A stretch of 64,000 nt of DNA from the NCBI GenBank assembly GCA_951640165.1, contig OX621255.1, forward strand, positions 5,394,001 through 5,458,000, read 5' to 3'. Under the pieces are notes generated by a model. The model was not told the DNA's origin. It did no database searches and saw only the letters and a program-made list of their open reading frames with translations. Within the stretch, counting starts at the first letter, position 1. Each line of letters opens with the position of its first letter. The translations under genes were made by a program, and so were the position numbers. Shown here piece after piece: positions 11,822 to 24,800 of the stretch. The DNA is from Pseudoips prasinana (lineage: Eukaryota; Arthropoda; Insecta; Lepidoptera; Nolidae).

Positions 11822-14800
11822 GTAAGTCAAATGTCCAATCATTAGAAAAACCGAAACCACGATAGAAACCCAGTTAGAGACAAAGATATATTTTTTTTGT
11901 AGACAATGGTCACCAGATTCCTTATCAGCCGTACGCTGGTGCGTATAACACTCACTACCCGCCTCCGGACGCATTTGCGGCGTACGGGCCGCCGCCGCCG
12001 GGCGGTTACGCGCCACAGAATTTGTCTTACGCGCCTCCCGCGCACCAGAACTACGCGCACCACCAGAGCTTCGCGCAGCAGCCGCAGGCGCAGCTCCACA
12101 TGCCACAGTCACACATGAGTAAGCCACACATACACTTCACATTCTTTTTGAAAAGGGTATGCTATGTTGGGAATTAGTTATCTGTGTGTTTAAAAGCATG
12201 TAGCATGTTAAGATGTCAAACCTGGTTAGAGATTAGTAGTAGTGGTAGTGTGGAATCATTCTATTGCCAGTAAACAATCGATTAATTGAATATATATCCT
12301 GTTCAAATTCTAGAAAGCTATGTTAATAATAGTGTATTCAACTTAGATACTACTAATATTATTATATTGGCTTTAAAGCTGTAGAAACTCCTATAAAACA
12401 AAGTATAATTAGGTTAACAATTGCTGGGTAATTGATTATTTATCAATTCAATTCCAAGATTATGCTGTTCACCATGGAGAAGGCTCTATAATTTGGCAAT
12501 ATAATTCTTGGTCATAATTGGCAATGTAGTGTCAACATAAGTATGATCAAAGAAATTTTAAACCACAAATTTACCTCTTTAGGGGGTCCATGCCAAAAAC
12601 ACCAAAATATGTGCACATTTATTTCTACTCAGAAACCTGTTCCATCATAAATTGCTTTAAATATCATACATTCTACAATTCAAAATTTCAATTTGGAATT
12701 CCAATTCCAAATATGTTACCGCATAGCTAGTCTTTTGTTTGGTTCAGGATATTTCTATTTGAACAAATAGATTTTCATGAAAGATAAAATATAATTTGAC
12801 AAATAATTTAAGGTATTGTTAGATAGTCCATTTTTACCTTAGAAAAAAAAAACTAATTTATTGTATCCTCTGTTCCAAATATAAAATAGGAATAAATAGA
12901 ATGCCTTTTTAAATATTGGTGATATACAACTCTGTTCTTAAACCAGTATTGCATACAGCTTTGGGGAACATTCCTAACTCTAACATCGCAATATTAGAAC
13001 AAATTCAAAACAATATACTCCAATCAATATCCCCAGCACCATGTTTGGTAACCAACAATGAGTCCAATAAAACCTACAAATAAGAACTGTAAAGGAGGAA
13101 ATAATAATATGTTTATTTACATCACAAAAGTAATTTACAAAATAAGATCTAGTTAACAATTTTCGTTGCTATAAATTGGTCCTTGGCTGTGTGGTGACAG
13201 CCTAGAGAATATCGCCACCCCCTCTCATCCCGTGGGGGGACGTAGAAGTCGTCCCGAGGGAATATATACAAGGGAATGGGCAGCAGCGTTCTCATGACTA
13301 CCAATGCCTACCTTACTGCGATCGCCAACCCGTTTGCCAAGCATGGCGATTATGGCATATCCTCCCAAATGATGGACACAAATAATTGCTGGATGCGGAT
13401 AGCGCAAGACCGGCAATTGTGGAGATCTTTGGGGGAGGCCTTTGTCCAGCAGTGGACGTCTTTCGGCTGATATGATGATGATGATGAAATTGGTCCTTGT
13501 GAGAGTCTGGAGTTAGATTTCAAAATCAATAATCATATATTTAATCGCCTGGCGGGTCTCGAACCTGCACCATCTACCAATCCGGGGTAGGCTCTCTGCA
13601 TTAAGCTACAAACAATACATGCTGGCAGATAAAATTTAGGCTTCCCTTGCTAACTATCGGCTTTGTTTTCTAGAAACATGGCCAACTGATAATTTATGAT
13701 TTCCCATTTTTGAGATTAAAATAATGCTTTGCATTGCGAATAATGCTCTAAAATTCAAAATTTAATAGTCTGGGGTTAGAATTAACAGCTGCTACAAAAT
13801 ACCAAACCTGGTTAAAAACATCTCCCCAATAACCTGGCATCCAAGTTGATACAACAATTTACCAAACGATTGAAGAGATATATACATACTTCAAATACAC
13901 AGAACCAACTGAATCAATCACCTAAGGAGTAGATCTCTTTGCTGAATATTACCACCCCATCTCAACCTGCGAAGAGTTTAGAAGTTGCTTATCAGGCATA
14001 TCTATTAGACAAGGGCAGCAGCATTTCTCTATATACTAATGACCATAAAATAGCGGGAGGTCTTTGTCTAGCAGTGAACATCTTTTAGCTGCCATTATGA
14101 CATTTGTATAATTAGAGTATATGTTGAAGTTAACGAATTTTAAAGTACAAAATAGGACTTTAAAGTAAATTAAGTTTGACATAAACCTAATTAACTTTCC
14201 CAATAATTTCGTAGCCAATTGATTTGTAAGTTTTGCTTTAGTTTGGCTGGATTTAATTAATATCTCCCTTATTCACGTAGTATACGCCAGTAAATTACTT
14301 TTACATGCAAATTTTTGATATCTCTGCTTAATGTTGAAATTATATTAGATAATATATAAAATATATAATCATCATCATCATCATCATATCAGCCGAAAGA
14401 CGTCCACTGCTGGACAAAGGCCTCCCTCAAAGATCTCCACAATTGCCGGTCTTGCGCTATCCGCATCCAGCGTTTTCCAGCGACCCGCACAAGATCATCG
14501 GTCCATCTTGTAGGGGGCCTGCCCACGCTGCGTCTTCCGGTTCGTGGTCGCCACTCGAGAACCTTTCTGCCCCAGCGGCCGTCGGCTCTACGAGCTATGT
14601 GCCCTGCCCACTGCCACTTCAGCTTGGCAATTCTTAGGGCTATGTCGGTGACTTTGGTTCGCCTGCGGATCTCATCATTTCTGATTCGATCTCGCAGGGA
14701 AACTCAAGGAAAAATATATAATATGTAGCCTCAGTTACTCACAGAATGTGTAGCTTTCTATGGGTGAGAGAATTTTATAATCAAAGAAGTCATTTAACGA

Positions 14801-17800
14801 ATTTTAAAGTACAAAATAGTACTTTAAAGTAAATTAAGTTTAACATAAACCTAATTCACTTTCCCAATAATTTCATAGCCAATTGATTTGTAAGTTTTGC
14901 TTTAGTTTGGCTGGATTTAATGAATACCTCCCTTATTCACGTAGTATACGCCAGTAAATTACTTTTACATGCAATTTTTTGATATCTCTGCTTAATGTTG
15001 AAATTATATTAGATAATATATAAAATGTAGCCTCAGTTACTCACAGACTGTGTAGCTTTGTATGGGTGAGAGAATTTTATAATCAAAGAAGTCCTTTTTT
15101 TTAAACAAACAAAGTATAAAATCTCTTTCTTTATAATATTAGTATAAAAAAAATGCAAGACAGTGACTTGTGGTGCAGTGGTTAGGTGGTTGCCTCACTA
15201 TCGGCGCCCTCTTGTATCGGGTTAGAATCCCACTCTGGACTACTATTTGTATAACACATACATGGTTGTTCTGAGTCTATTGTCTGTGAATTATTACCTT
15301 GAAGTACCTAATAATTCACAGACACAATTGCATGGCTGTAAAGTACCCGCACTATGGGGACTGCTTATTACATATAATTTTCACCATCATCATCATGTCA
15401 GTGAAGTGATGGTACTGCTGGACACTAGCCTTCCCCAAGAATGGCGTTGGCGGTGGCAGTATGTTACTCATAGTAAACAGAGAGATGCTGCTGCCCATTC
15501 TCTACTAGATATTCCCTTTGCTCGACTAGATGGGGTGGTCATACTCTATGCCATTAGCCACAGCCAAACATATAATTTTATGTCCTATAAAACTTCTAAA
15601 GCAGCGAGCGTGATAGCTGTGCTCAGTACCCTGGGCCTTAATCCGTTTAATTTCTCACTCTCCTCGCCTAGAATAGGCCACTTAAGTACAAAACTCAAAG
15701 GGGGTGCTTTCAACCACAGGATATTTTATTGATAATTTCATTTTGCTGGTTTGAGTCCTTGCCCGCTTTAATTGTTCAGTGAATCAGCGAATTTAAAGCA
15801 TGTAATAAGCAGTACATACATGAAGAATTAGAGTATTTTTTTAGTTGGCATGAATAATCCTTTTTAATTATAATTTATTATGCCTAGTTGTATGGTCCCG
15901 CCCCAGAAAGAATAACAGGGTTCTCGTAAAATGCAACTAAGAGATACAGCAGGTAGTCGGGCAGGAACATCACCTGTGTACTAGCTACCAACTAACAGCC
16001 GTCGCCAACTCGCATGCCAAGCGAACCTTAGGCAAAACCCTCCAAATAGAGACGTTGTGGAAATCTTTATAGCCTTATTTAGTGCACAGCTGGACATGGG
16101 CCTCCCCATGTCCAGCTGTGCACTAAATAAGGCTGATGATAATGTTGAAATTGATTAAAAAAAAATTACGTTTATTTGTCCTTCCACAAATTGTAACTTA
16201 AGGCTAGATTATAACTATGACTACTATTTACATTTGTGAAGGTGCCTGAAATAGGTTGCGAAAACCTGTGCCACAGGTCACCATTACATTACAATTTACC
16301 CTTTGCATTGCAAATAATACCACAAAACTATAATTCGAATATATACTGGATTACACACATCAACACAATCTAGGGATATTGAACATTTCATTGATTATCT
16401 AGAAAACTATAAACATTTTGTTATGACTGTAAATGGAAGAATTAAAGATAATTTCATGGCCGATATTTAAACATTAACAACACGATGCGATTTTGTTTTT
16501 CTAATTAATAAAAGTCTTAAATTAATTAAGCCATAGAAAATTACTGAGTGAACAAAAACATTTTATTCTTATAAAATTATTCAATCGAATTAAATGAATA
16601 AAAATCTTACCAAATCTGATAATCAGTAATCGGTATTTCCTCCTCTAACATTAATCACACAGCGGCAACGATTTTCCATACTTAAAATTAAGGTGTCAAT
16701 GTCTTGCTGGGGTATGCAGTCCCAAGTTCTTTTTAAATGTTCGAAAAGTTGTTCTTCTGTTGTCAAGTTGGGCGGAAAATCCCTCAATGCTCTTCGCTGT
16801 AACATGTCCCAGGCGTGTTCAATTGGGTTTAAGTCTGGCGACTGTGGAGGCCAATCTAATACCTGAACATCGTGTTCTCGAAGGGCGGCCCTCACCAGCC
16901 GCGCTGTATGGGAAGGTGCATTGTCATGCATGAGCTGAAATTCTTGCCCCGTTAGGGCCCTGAGCGGGACAATGACACGTTCTACTACCTCCTCACGGTA
17001 TCTATGGGCAGTCATGCTGCCCTGAATCCAAATGAGTTGGGTTCGTCCGCCGATTCGTATTCCTGCCCACACCATAATTGTCCCGCCTTGGTAAGAGTGG
17101 ACCTCCTGTGGATGTCGGAGACGGCTGACCCTGCCTGGAGTTCTCCAAACGCGTGTTCGTCTCGAATCTGGATGAAATCCATAGCGGGACTCATCAGTGA
17201 ACAGCACCAATGACCATTGTTGATCACTCCATGTCAAATGTTCTTGAGCCCATAAAAGTCGCCTACCGCGATTGCCACGTCGCAGCGCTGGGACTCGTAG
17301 CGGTCTGCGAGCATGAAGACCAACTTCATGCAGCCTCCTTCGCACGGTTTGGTCGCTCACCAGCAGCTGCTGACCCTCCTGGAGCCTTTGCACTAGTTGC
17401 ATCGCTGTGATATTGGGTAGTCTTCTGGCGGTCATTTGGAGAAATCGATCCTGTCTCTGAGTGGTAACACGATATCTACCTGTGTGCCGTTCTGCCACAT
17501 CTCCAGTAGCGCGATAACGTGACCACAGCCTGGATACCACATTTTGGCTTGTGCCCAGAGACTCAGCAACGACGCGTTGAATAGCACCGTTTTGTAACAT
17601 GCCAACTGCCCGTAACATTTCATCTCGACTCAAATGATGGCGTGGCATGACGCTAAAAAGCTTACACAACCAATTGAGAAAAGAAAATAAAACAATTTAT
17701 CAGGTTTTCTTCAATTAACACGCAAAAAAAATTTTAATGCAACTTCTTGAAATTAGATACAACTCAAGATTGCGCTGTGCTTTGCGTGTTTTCATTTGTT

Positions 17801-18827
17801 TCTCATTTTAATTTTTAAATTTTGAATAAAGAATAGACAAGGTTTAAATCTGTAAATAAACTTTTTAAGGAAACTAAATAGGTTTTAAACAATAAAGCCA
17901 TGTTTGATTTCAAAATAACGTATCCCTAGACTTTGTTGATGTGTGTATATACTGCACGGGGGCGCGCCTCAAAGCGTAGGATAAAATAATATATTGCATT
18001 CTTGATTGAGTCTATGTTACAGGTGCAAATTAATCATAAAATTACACATTACCAGTTCAAGGTTATGGAGACGTGGTGCACAAGCCGGCCTGGCCGCCTC
18101 AGCCGCACCTGCTGCCGCCACTCGACGCTCAGAAACCACTGGACATCAATAAGCTCAAGTCTGAAATCAAGCTTGAACCGACCGATGCACAAAAACGACC
18201 ACACCCTGAAAATGAGATGATGGTAAGAGTTTATTTTTTTATTTTTGCCGTATTTTACCACAATGAAAAACGCACGTTCAAAACCCAACTAAGCCAGTAA
18301 ACTCTATATATTAATACGTCTGGCAAGCTACCAAAACAGTGTTATGCTGCCATGAGACATACTACATGTAGGACTTGTTAAATATATCAACTATTCCCAA
18401 CTTATTTCAAGAGACCAGGTCGTAATGGTCAAGTTTTACGCGTGGTAGAAGTACGCCTCAAACGCTACATAAGAACAGCTAGAGTGCCACGCATACATTG
18501 TGTATCTTCACACAACTACTAATTGACCAAGAAGTTCTAACTTATCGCTTATTTTTCCTCATCATTATGCCTCTAAAACTGAACTGACAGAATTAAAATA
18601 TATATCAAAAGAATAGTAATGCATTGATATTATAATTGTTTTGGTAATATTGCTTGAAAAAAGGGCCATTCTTTAATAAACTAACATGGTTTGGTCCTTT
18701 TTCTCAAAGCACAAAATTAACTAACATTATTAAGGCGAAAGTTTGTGAGTGTGTGATTGTGTATGTTTGTTACGTCTTCAAGCAAAAACTACCAAACGGA
18801 TATTGATAAAACTTTGTAGTAATATAG

Positions 18828-18867
<40 letters not shown>

Positions 18868-21800
18868 TTCTGTAGGTTTTCTTCTTTTTCGTATGGGCAG
18901 TGATTACCCAGTAGGCCTCTGATCTGTCTGCTTAACATGCTCCCTGAAGAACGAAAACGTTCAGTAATAAAACTGCACTTTGGTGGTCACCCAATCATAG
19001 ACGGACCATGTACTTAGGTTGCTCATAATCACACAAATATTATAAAGGTGAAAGTCTTTGAGTGTGTGTATGTTTGTTACTTCTTCATTAAAAAAGTACC
19101 GAACGGATTTTGATGAAACTTTGTAGTAATATTTTTTATATATTCGAATAACACGTAGGCAATAATTATATAAAGTTTAACAGGGGTAAACCCGCGGGGC
19201 ACAGCAAGTAGTCTATAATTTATAAAGTTTAACACGGGTAAAACCGCGGGTCCCAGCTAGTAATCTATAATAATATAATATCCTGGACATTATTAACACA
19301 CTGCCATCTGATCCAAAACTAAGCAGAGCTTGTACTATGGAAACCAGATAAATAATAAACTATTTTTCTTTTGTAAATACATACATATATAGATAATTAC
19401 ACCCAAGGACAAACAGACATATTCATGAACACAAATATCTGTCCTGGGTGGGAATCGTACCCACGACCTGCGGCGTGAAAGGCAAGTATTTACTAACCAC
19501 GATAACCAGCCTGTTAAAATATCATATCCTTTGTGTCAAAACACAAAATGAACTAAAATGATTTGATTTCTTGCCTCAAACACAAAATAAACTAAAATGA
19601 TTTGATGCATTGTTTCAGGGAGGTGACTTGGACCAGCCCAAGATAAAGATAAAGACAGATATATTTAAGCCCGATGATTTAGCCCATCGCCAGGATAAAC
19701 CAGGTTAGTACATATGGTATTTTATTAATTATACATAGATGTCTTAGGACAAAAAACACACAACCAAACCATCTGATCTAACCAAACCACTGATAAACAT
19801 ACCTATACAGGCTGCCCGAGGAGTTGACATTCAAACGCAAAATTTAGATACTTTATGATGATTATCACCGCCATGTATGTTCTACGATTTTGCGTAGTTT
19901 TCGGGATAGAATTATTTAATGACTTTTTTGTAAATTTCACCTAATATCAGTTTTCAATTTTTTTCTCATTCTGTTGAACATTTCTGGTTATTTTTTTTGG
20001 GGTAACTAATTAGCATAGTTTAACCTGACACCCTAAAGAGTATGGTTTATTTAATCATTGCAGAACTGACTTAGAATTTATTCGAAAGTTCAAAATTAGG
20101 GTTTGAGCTCAGGACTCATATATTTTCAAAGTATGAAAAAACGCATAATCGTAGACCATAGATGGGGGTGATTCGGATACTCCTCATCAGAAAGTATCTA
20201 AATTGTGCGTTTGAACGGTACCCTGTATATTTCTAAATGCATACAGATAATATAATATAGATTTAATACATACAGACTCAGAACTAATAATCTTGCCCAT
20301 CACACATAGATTTGTCCCAAGGTCAGTAAACAATGAAAATTTCTGTAAACATATTCTCGGAAGCATATCATCGGATAAAAAAAAAATACCAATAAGAAGC
20401 TACATTATGACTAAGTCATGTATTGTAGAAGACGTTATCATTTTTAATTACCTATAAAATAGTCTTCCATGTAATTTACAATAAATTTATTGATATAAGG
20501 ATTGATAGGTCTTTTTGAGCCCCTAAAAAGTAAGAGACTAAGGAATAAGTTATGCATTCCTCCGCATAGAACAACTCTTTACGATGGAAGCGTTTTCTGT
20601 ATGGCCCCCAGGATATACAATAAATTACCTCACAACCTGACAGATTTAAAGTGCAATATTGAATTTAAGAAAAGGCTTTCTGAATACCTTCTAAGTAAAG
20701 CTTTTTACACAAGCAAGGAATACTTTGAAGATAAATTAGGTTAAGCAAACATATTGTGTATTTTTATATTAAATTATTTATTAAATAAAAAAATAAATTA
20801 TATATTAAATTAATTAGAAAGACTTTGATAAAGACTTCGATATTTACATTCAGTTTGTTAAATAAATTAAAGTTGATTTTTATGTGTAAGACATTTGCAC
20901 GCCAAAAGACTAATATGGAACGGTAATTATAATTAGAAATAAGACCAATGTAAGACCCATATTTCTGCAAATAAAATAATTTGAATTTGGCTTTAATTCG
21001 TTGAGAGTGGACGTCGTAGGCGAACCCTTGGCAGGACTAGGAGCCAATTTATAGGGTATATTTAATGGCAACCTGCGGTATGTATGTATGTAATGCCATT
21101 TCGCCAGTGTCATGTAGTCAACCACGTCAGTCGAATGACGTCCACTCCTGGACATCGCGGTCCCCAAAAGACGTAATTCAGATGGGTTGGCGATCGCAGT
21201 AAGATGGTCATAGTATTCAAAAGAACGACGGTGCCCGTTCTCTTGCGGGGTCCAGACTCCTGTTTTATTTATGGCGTGAATTCACGCGGTAATTATTGCC
21301 GCAAAATCATCGTCCATCCACATTCGCTATCGTTCACATTTAGTTCACGCACTCGTGTAGAATGGACGCCGAAATATGCACTGCTATCGCCGTGATGTTA
21401 TGTGCTTTGGCACACTATATCTTTTATATACAAGTATGTATATAAAAGATACAGAAAAATTAAAAGAAAATTGAGAACTTATTACCAGCGGGTACATAAA
21501 ACCATTCTCACTGTTAAAACAGTGTCACTTGTAAAACACCAGCAACCTCGCAGGACTAGATAGCTAACACCATAAGCAACAACTTAGGTTCTACAAATTT
21601 GATAATTGGTTATATTTTATTTCCGTACAAAGAAAAGTATTAATTTAATCTGCCGCTTCATTTTTTATAACTCTACGCGCATCGCAAAGATTATTCAAAC
21701 ATTCTACTGCGAGGACGCGGGGAAGGGGTGCGGCGATAACGCTTCTGATCTTAACCATTTCTCTAGACGCCAGGCATGAAACTTTTATTATTATTGGCGT

Positions 21801-24800
21801 AGCGCGAGCGTCGTATGATTGAAACATAGACCTATAAATGTCAAGACAACAAAAACCTGTAAAATTATTTTTTTATGCATTGAGTTATGTAAGAACTCGT
21901 ATAACATAAGTTGTTTCTTATAGTATTAGCTATCTAGTCTTGTAATGTTGTCGGTGTTTTACAAGCGATCCTGTATATAAAATGTTTAAAGTGTTTTAAT
22001 ATATTCTTTTACTGTCTATTTTCAGATGCTGTTCAGAAATGCCTTGATGTCTCACAAAAACCAGCTGAGCTACAGAATAAAGGTAAATTAATAATTAACT
22101 GTGTAGCTGAAGTGATTTAGGATGTCGTCTCGGTACACCTGTTTCTCCACCCACAAGACAACTATTTGTGCGCCCTATATATAGTTGTTCTGCTAAGAAC
22201 TGCTGCAAAAGAAAGAAATAATGTTTTTAAACTTAGTCTGGCGTGGTAAGCACAGTGTATAAGATGAAGTAAATATATAAAAAAAAACTTGAGAGGTGTC
22301 AAGGGACACCCGGATGGAACGAAGTTATTTCTTATTATTTATTATGTACAAAAAACCTGTATACACTCAATAAAAATAATCGTCGCGACACCACACTGTT
22401 CAATGCGAAATAGAAATAAAAATATCTGGCTTGCTTTCTATAAGAAAGAGAGAGAGACAGACAGACAGAGAAACATGCGCACGCCGCACAGCTGCAAAAA
22501 GTGTCGTGACAACTTTTTTTGATTTTTTTCCGTCTAGCCCTTTTACAACACGCGATAAGTAACTTCGTTCCAAAAGTAAAAAATACAAGGCAATCCCGTT
22601 TCTAGTATTGGCTTACATGTTAGTCTAGGCTGGAAAGGGCATACCTTTGAAGTAGGTGCCATTAGAGTAAGGAACGATTATATTAATTAACTAGCTGTGC
22701 CCGCGACTTCGTCCGCGTGTTAATTAGTTTATTTCGATTTTTTTTTGCATTTTCTAAAATAAAAGTAGCCTAAGTTACTCATTATTGCATTAGCTACCTG
22801 CCAATAAAAGTCCCTTCAAAATCGGTCCAGCCATTTCAGAGATTAGTCGGAACAAACAGACAGCCAGACAGACAAAAATTGTAAAAAAAAATATTTTGTT
22901 GTATGTACCGTATATATATTCATATTTATGTTGTAAAAACCGGTTATTTCAATATTACAAACAGACACTCCAATTTTATGTATTTGTATAGATTATTGGC
23001 GCCAACTACTAATTCTTTGAAGAAATTAAAACTTTTTTTGGGAATTTATTTGATGGGACATTGCTATAGGAATTCCATATTATTTTTCCCAAATATATGT
23101 ATAAGTGATATGTTATTTTTTATTATTAGACGATGCTTATAGCCAGATGCTCTCATCAGCGTATTGATACGAGGTTCAGCAAGACTACCAAAGGTTGACC
23201 GCCAAAGTGGTTTAAATTCTAAGCGTCTCCGTGCTTCGGAGGGCACGTTATGGTGTCGGTTGTAGCCAATAGGCTTGACGGTAACATTTTCTTGTCTCTC
23301 CATGCATAACGCTTTTAAAAATAATAAAAATAAAATAAAAAAGATTTATGCCCAACAAGCACAGATAATCCTTAATTTAGTTTACATCTAAGATGATATA
23401 ACGGTCACCGTAGCCTAGTTGGTAGTGATCCTGCCTACGAAGCTGGTGGTCCTGGGTTCGAATCCCGGTAAGTGCAAATATTTGTGTGATGAGCACGAAT
23501 ATTTGTTTCTGAGTCATGGATGTTTTCTATGTATATAAGTATTTATCTATCTATATAAGTATGTATATCGTCGCCTGGTACCCATATAGACCAGGGTCGA
23601 TAATTTTTAAAACCAAAAAAAATAATAGTAGGATGAAACCCATTAGAAAAGGAGGGGAATATTATAAAAATGAAAGGAAAAATAATTTACGGGCGATCTG
23701 AGGTCGGGAAGGGGATGGGGGTGAGTTTTTAAGGGTAAAAAACGGTTTTTCTCGATTTCCGGCAAAACTAAAAGTCCTATCGAAAAAAGTCAAATCGCAA
23801 AGTTGTAGGTAATAAAAAGATGTAAAACTTTTGTATGTACACTTTTTCACATAACCTCAAAATCTATGTGAAAACTTCAATAAACCAAGTTTTTGGTTTT
23901 TTATTTTTATCTTTTACAATTTTTTTTCTTTTTTAACGAAATTTGGTGAAAACTTACCTTTTTATGTCCCAAATACGCTGTAATTTATTTGATTAAAAAT
24001 ATTTATATTTTCACCTTATTTTTTAATTAATATCGAAAAAACACCCTAATTTTCAATCGAAAAGTCACCCGTCAAAATATCAGCTTTTTTCAAAAAGTTG
24101 GTATGTTTTCTGTTCGTTGTAATCTCTTATTTCCGATGGTGAAAAAAAATATATATGTTACTATAGTAAATCTTCTCAGAAAATGCAAAAAAAAATAAAA
24201 AATATTTTTGAATTATTATAAAACAATTTGAGCTATTTATTAAAATTAACACTTTAATTACTCGAAAAACATTAGATTACATGTTACATTGATAAAAAAA
24301 ATTGCAAATAAAAATATACTACCTACTATAATTAACAAACAAATAAGTTAATAAAATTAATATTTAATAAGACATCTACAATATTTGGAGAAAGTTGTGG
24401 AATCTTCTTTAAATTATATGCGTAGATGTCTATTTATATTTTAAGATAAATTATATACCTGAGTGACCTATGAAAAATAGTAGCCCAGGTATTTCATGGA
24501 GAAGTGGGGAAGAGGCTAGGCGGGTCTGGGTCTTACTACATACGTACTAATAATAATCTCCTTAATTAATTAAACCAATTTAGTTGATCCCATGAAAAAC
24601 AAATATATTTCAAAATACATAAAAATATATTAAAAATCTATAAAAAATATATATCGTAAATATATTTTTAATAACAAACGTTTGGCCGATTTTCATATAT
24701 ATTTTATACATTTCAAATATATTTCAGATATATTCAAAATATATGAAATATACATGAAAATCAGTCAAAAGTTAGTTATTAAAAATATATTTACTATACA

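Noticed and set aside
11708..12127. Overlapping minus-strand frames across exon 2
   Set aside because: They are antisense shadows of the GC-rich exon 2; the plus-strand exon has matching splice sites and phase.
15247..15732. 161-codon plus-strand frame as a gene
   Set aside because: It runs through a SINE and a dispersed repeat seen elsewhere; no start context, splice sites or domain.
18021..18055. Earlier acceptor for exon 3 at 'gttacag'
   Set aside because: Joining there gives a stop within three codons; the acceptor at 18055 keeps the frame.
18833..18860. TA run as a regulatory element
   Set aside because: Simple microsatellite, like the one at 58070-58093; nothing else supports a function.
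23402..23475. Functional tRNA gene
   Set aside because: A- and B-box-like sequences are present, but the acceptor ends do not pair and the sequence continues into a SINE body shared with 39007. The same applies to heads at 593, 15163, 28442 and 28931.
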